Made by a program: the position numbers and the translations under genes. 64,000 bases of DNA, from the NCBI GenBank assembly GCA_949318235.1, contig OX439132.1:44048831-44112830 (forward strand), written 5' to 3'. Source of the DNA: Ecdyonurus torrentis. Its lineage: Eukaryota; Arthropoda; Insecta; Ephemeroptera; Heptageniidae. Of the stretch, positions 58,875 through 64,000 are shown piece after piece (the stretch's first letter is position 1; every line of letters starts with the position of its first letter). The notes beneath the pieces are model-generated. The model saw nothing but the letters and a program-made list of their open reading frames with translations. It did no database searches and was not told the origin of the DNA.

Positions 58875-61545
58875 CGAAACCATAAAAAAGGAATATGGCC
58901 GCTCTCTTGTGACGTCATAAAAATGTGACGTCATTTAGTCCTACTTGTCACGCAGCATAGGGAAAAATACTTGCCGCGATCAAATTTTTCGGTAATATCA
59001 AGGCTCAAAATAGATGAAAATTATTTTTATCGATCAGTATTGATTCTTAAGGATACAATTATTGATTTTAATTGATTTTTGCAATGATTTATTACTAAAT
59101 AATATAAATAAAAAATATTTAAAAACTACTTGACGTGCTATATGCATTTATCAAAAAGTGATTACTTTGAAAATGATTTCGCACTTACATTTGACCTTGT
59201 TGAAAGTTTTGATCAGGTACCTAGGTACTCAGCAACACACTCTATGACCTCTGGGACCTTCGATGGGACCTTTTGCCCGATTTGGGCAAAATATTAGGCG
59301 GTAAAAGTTGCGTTTTTTAAAAATACTAAAATTAGTAAATAAAAAGCAAAAAACCTGAAACTTTGCAAAAAGGTGCAAGATAAAATGTTTTTAATGTTAA
59401 TGTACCTGAAAAATATTATACTTGAACCTTTGACCCTGATAGTACCCTGAGCTTGGAAACAAATAAAGATATCGAAAAATAAATTTCACCATCAAATTCA
59501 ATATTTTATGTTTTATACAAAATGCAATCAACGTTTACCTGACAATACCCTTTGACCCTGAGCTTACCCTGAGTTTCAAATATGGAGGTAACAGCTAAAA
59601 ATAATTTTCACTATTGTGTTTGTAGTCTCAAGTTATTGATTTCTAGTGAATAAAAATTGTCGATAACCTTATACCCTTTCACCTGAGCTTACCCTGAGTT
59701 TCGAAACGAGAGGGGATGGTCAAAAATAAATTTTACTGTTGTGTCTGTAGTGCCGAATTATGAATTTTAGGTCAATTTAAGTTGGCCATTACCTTCCCCT
59801 TTCACCCTGAGCTTACCCTATGAGTTTCGAATCGAGAGGAGATGGTCACAATTTTTTTTTACTGTTGTGTCTGTAGTGTTGAGTTATGAATGTTTAGTCA
59901 ATTTAAGTTGACCATTACCTTACCCTTTCACCCTGAGCTTACCCTGAGTTTCGAATCGAGAGGAGATGGTCACAAATTTTTTTTACTGTTGTGTCTGTAG
60001 TGTTGAGTTATGAATGTTTAGTCAATTTAAGTTGACCATTACCTTACCCTTTGACCCTGAGCTTACCCTGAGTTTCGAATCGAGAGGGGATGGTCACAAA
60101 TTATTTTGACTGTTGTGTTTGTAGTGTTGAGTTATGAATTTAAAGTCAATTAAAGTTGTTTGAAACCGCGTAGCCTTTTACCCTGATCTTACCCTGAGTT
60201 CCGAATCGAGAGGTGCGATGATCGAATAGCCACAACTAAATTTTATCTTTGAGTTTGTAGTCTCGGTTTAATTTTTTTAGTGTTTTATATATTATATTTA
60301 TTTGTGCGGCTACCACCTCTTCAATCATAACTCAGGGTAATCTCAGGGTGAAAGGGTAAGGTAATGGTCAACTTAAATGGACTTAAAATTCATAATTCAA
60401 CACTACAGACACAACAGTAAAATTTATTTGTGACCATCCACTCTGGATTCGAAACTCAGGGTAAGCTCAGGGTAAAAGGGTAAGGTAATGGCCAACTTAA
60501 ATGGACTTAAAATTCATAATTCGTTACTACAGACACAATAGTAAAATTTATTTGTGACCATCCCCTCTCGATTCGAAACTCAGGGTAAGCTCAGGGTGAA
60601 AGGGTAAGGTAATGGCCAACTTAAATGGACTTAAAATTCATAATGCGTTACTACAGACACAACAGTAAAATTTATTTGTGACCATCCCCTCTCGTTTCGA
60701 AACTCAGGGTAAGCTCAGGGTGAAAGGGTATAGGGTTATCTACAATTTTTATTCACTAGAAATCAATAACTTGAGACTACAAACACAATAGTGAAAATTA
60801 TTTTTAGCTGTTACCTCCATATTTGAAACTCAGGGTAAGCTCAGGGTCAAAGGGTATTGTCAGGTAAACGTTGATTGCCTTTTGTATAAAACATAAAATA
60901 TTAAATTTGATGGTGAAATTTATTTTTCGATATCTTTATTTGTTTCCAAGCTCAGGGTACTATCAGGGTCAAAGGTTCAAGTATAATATTTTTCAGGTAC
61001 ATTAACATTAAAAACATTTTATCTTGCACCTTTTTGCAAAGTTTCAGGTTTTTTGCTTTTTATTTACTAATTTTAGTATTTTTAAAAAACGCAACTTTTA
61101 CCGCCTAATATTTTGCCCAAATCGGGCAAAAGGTCCCATCGAAGGTCCTAGAGGTCATAGGGTGTGTTGCTGAGTACCTAGGTACCTGATCAAAACTTTC
61201 AACAAGGTTAAATGTAAGTGCGAAATCATTTTCAAAGTAATCACTTTTTGATATATGCATATCACCTCAAGTAGTTTTTAAATAATTTTTTATTTATATT
61301 ATTTAGTAATAAATCATTGCAAAAATCAATTAAAATCAATAATTGTATCCCTAAGAATCAATACTGTGATCGATAAAAATAATTTTCATCTCTTTTGAAC
61401 CTTAATACCACCGAAATATGCAATGCGGCATTTTGTTCCCATATGCTAAGCAGTGCATTTAAACATTGCGCGCTAATATCGGACTAAATGACGTCATGAG
61501 CCCACGTGATAAGCAGTGACCAATGGGAATTTTGTTTTCGAGAGG
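58875..61545. mobile_element. 2.6-kb fold-back element with ~124-bp tandem repeats in its arms
   Basis: Outer arms include TGACGTCATTTAGTCC (58926) mirrored at 61490-61506, TTTTTATCGATCA, GCACTTACATTTGACCTTGT and CCCGATTTGGGCAAAATATT. Inside, units containing CCCTGAGCTTACCCTGAGTT and TCGAATCGAGAGGGGATGG repeat about six times to the right (59560-60200) and then about five times inverted (60330-60850), with a centre near 60290. The outermost 50 bp of each end are diverged, so the exact limits are uncertain. No ORF is present. Confidence 0.85.
59520..60250 (+). repeat. Left-arm tandem array, ~124-bp unit
   Basis: ACCCTGAGTTTCGAATCGAG begins at 59941 and the next copy 124 bases later. TGTTGTGTCTGTAGTGTTGA and AATTTAAGTTGACCATTACC are the other conserved blocks. 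The inverted array is at about 60320-60850. Confidence 0.85.
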
Positions 61546-61864
61546 GGCGGAGCAATGCTCAAAATTCACTTTTTTGGATTAATTTTGTGGCTTTCTCATT
61601 AAAGATAGAATTTTTTCGCTTTCGAAATTAGTTTTAGGATACTTTGAAGTATTTATTGTGAAATTATTAGCCCGAAATATTGAATTGGCCTTTACTCTAT
61701 TGCTATGAGGTTGGAAATAAATATAAATTTACGAGTTTTTTTATTATGATTTTTACGCAAAATTAATATTAACAATTAATTAAAAAGTAACTACATGTCA
61801 AATCTGCTTTACAATGCTTCGTATTACCACTAAACTTGTTTATAAACTATATTATTATTATTAA

Positions 61865-62224
61865 AGCCATAGACAACATACAAAAACATGTTCTTTTAAA
61901 AGCCATACACCAGCGAGTGTTCTTTTTAATGCATGATTAAACACAAAATGGGATCTACAAAACTGATGACAATTTTTACCAGAATGTAAATGTGGGCCTA
62001 CAAAAGAGCGTGAAAATTCTGTAAAGTATGCAATTTGCGTGAATAGTTCTGTATATGACGTCAGAATTAGGCAAAAATTAGTATTAAAATGTGGTTCGGG
62101 TTTCATAAATCGAAATTTTCTAATCACTGCTACGGCGGTATTTGAGACTAACTAATGTTATTTATGTCAGTCCCATCAAGTGTTTTGTGTTATAAATACT
62201 TATGTTTACTTCTTGTCTATGTCT
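61865..62224 (-). mobile_element. TTAA-type MITE, family 1, copy 4
   Basis: Starts AGCCATAGACAACAT and ends TTGTCTATGTCT, flanked by TTAA (61861-61864, 62225-62228). Contains TGACGTCA at 62056-62063. About 28 bases longer than the other copies owing to an insertion near its left end. Confidence 0.85.
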
Positions 62225-62740
62225 TTAAGTAGAAATCTCTCTGAAATTTCCTTGTATGTTGAAGTTTGAGACTCTCAGAGGAGTTTGTGTATAGCACGGA
62301 ATGTGAATCACGCAATTTGCAGTTTCTTTATAAAAGACAAGAAAGTAAATAAATGATAATACTCTTCCCTGGACAGTGCTAACCACAATGTTTAGTAATA
62401 ATCTTTATAAACATCTCATTATCTCACTTACTTTTTATCTAACAAAAAATGTTGACACATCACTTTATTTACTTAAATTACTAAATATACTTACGTTTTA
62501 TCATCTAATGAAATTACTCTTGTAGGAAAGTATGACCGGGGGGAAAAAAGAGAGGGAAAAATATTTCATCCATTTTGTTTCATACTTTTTGAATGTTTTA
62601 AAATATATTACTTTAAAAAAATGATCGGTGGAAACTTTTTAAACAGTTTTGCAATGTTTTTGAAGCGTTGTAGAATTAACGGTTATTACGTCAGTAAGCA
62701 TTGAAATTCTAACGATTAAATGACGTCACATTATATTTAT
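62225..62740. other. Intergenic, no gene seen
   Basis: AT-rich; one TGACGTCA at 62721-62728. No exon recognised. Confidence 0.5.
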
Positions 62741-63038
62741 TGCTTAATATGAAAGTGAAAATTTTCTTGAATCGATATGCATGAGAGATTTTCTAATAAT
62801 TGATTTTTTTTTTAATATTTTCAATTAATTTTTGAAAAAGGTGATATGACATCACGGTTGGTAACTTTTGCATAAGCGAACAAGTAAAAGTTACCGGACT
62901 ATGACGTTATATCGTGAGTTTAAAAAATTAATGAAAAATATTTATTTAACCCCAAAATATAGAAAATTACGTATCAGTTGATTCAAGACAGTGTTTACTT
63001 TTAGAATATATAGTAATTAAAATCCTGAAGCTTCCTTA
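62741..63038. mobile_element. Family A fold-back MITE, diverged
   Basis: TTTTCTTGAATCGATATGCA and TATCAGTTGATTCAAGACAG arms with a GACATCACGGTTGGTAACTT/AAGTTACC centre. Resembles 8116-8800 and 54658-54950. Confidence 0.7.
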
Positions 63039-63039
63039 T

Positions 63040-63900
<861 letters not shown>

Positions 63901-63970
<70 letters not shown>
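63901..63970. repeat. (CT)n microsatellite
   Basis: About 35 CT units, followed by mixed-composition sequence to the window edge. Confidence 0.95.
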
Positions 63971-63974
<4 letters not shown>

Positions 63975-64000
63975 CCAATGACACTTGCGCTGAAAAATGG

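Overview
The window is animal nuclear DNA. Its genes have GT-AG introns, the only recognisable genes are three conserved eukaryotic housekeeping genes, and the rest is AT-rich sequence crowded with microsatellites, non-LTR and DNA transposons and dozens of fold-back (palindromic) elements. An invertebrate fits best. I could not fix the phylum from sequence alone. There is no operon, CRISPR array or prokaryotic feature.

Gene-bearing part (1-24 kb). Ribosomal protein L18 (RPL18, + strand) is represented by its last two coding exons (2057-2180 and 9238-9383); the earlier exons lie left of the window. The 7-kb intron between them is a nest of transposons: a non-LTR retrotransposon with an intact 971-residue endonuclease/reverse-transcriptase ORF has split an older palindromic MITE, and further MITEs sit downstream, one inside another. 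Tail-to-tail with RPL18 is a complete eight-exon COP9 signalosome subunit 3 gene (COPS3, - strand, 434 aa). Upstream of it on the same strand is a complete four-exon O6-methylguanine-DNA methyltransferase gene (MGMT, - strand, 203 aa, acceptor Cys in PCHRV). Every exon junction of both complete genes keeps the reading frame. Nothing suggests the three genes act together: they serve translation, ubiquitin-ligase control and DNA repair.

Gene-poor part (24-64 kb). The most striking object is an 11.5-kb near-symmetrical palindrome (24027-35535). It has unique terminal inverted repeats of about 450-560 bp and inner arms made of about 200-bp satellite monomers in mirror orientation. The two arms carry different higher-order repeats (601 bp on the left, 589 bp on the right). 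A second element of the same design, with about 124-bp units, lies at about 58.9-61.5 kb, and a third, with a short ACGCGT-centred motif in its arms, at 46240-47781. Two hAT-type elements can be delimited with 8-bp target duplications, one PIF/Harbinger-type MITE with a TTA duplication, and seven TTAA-flanked elements in three groups, one of which has four copies. Long microsatellites include 100 uninterrupted TGAA units.

The only hint of another gene is a GC-richer patch near 48.3-48.7 kb that could be a promoter and first coding exon on the - strand. The octamer TGACGTCA recurs 15 times, nearly always inside otherwise dissimilar fold-back elements.
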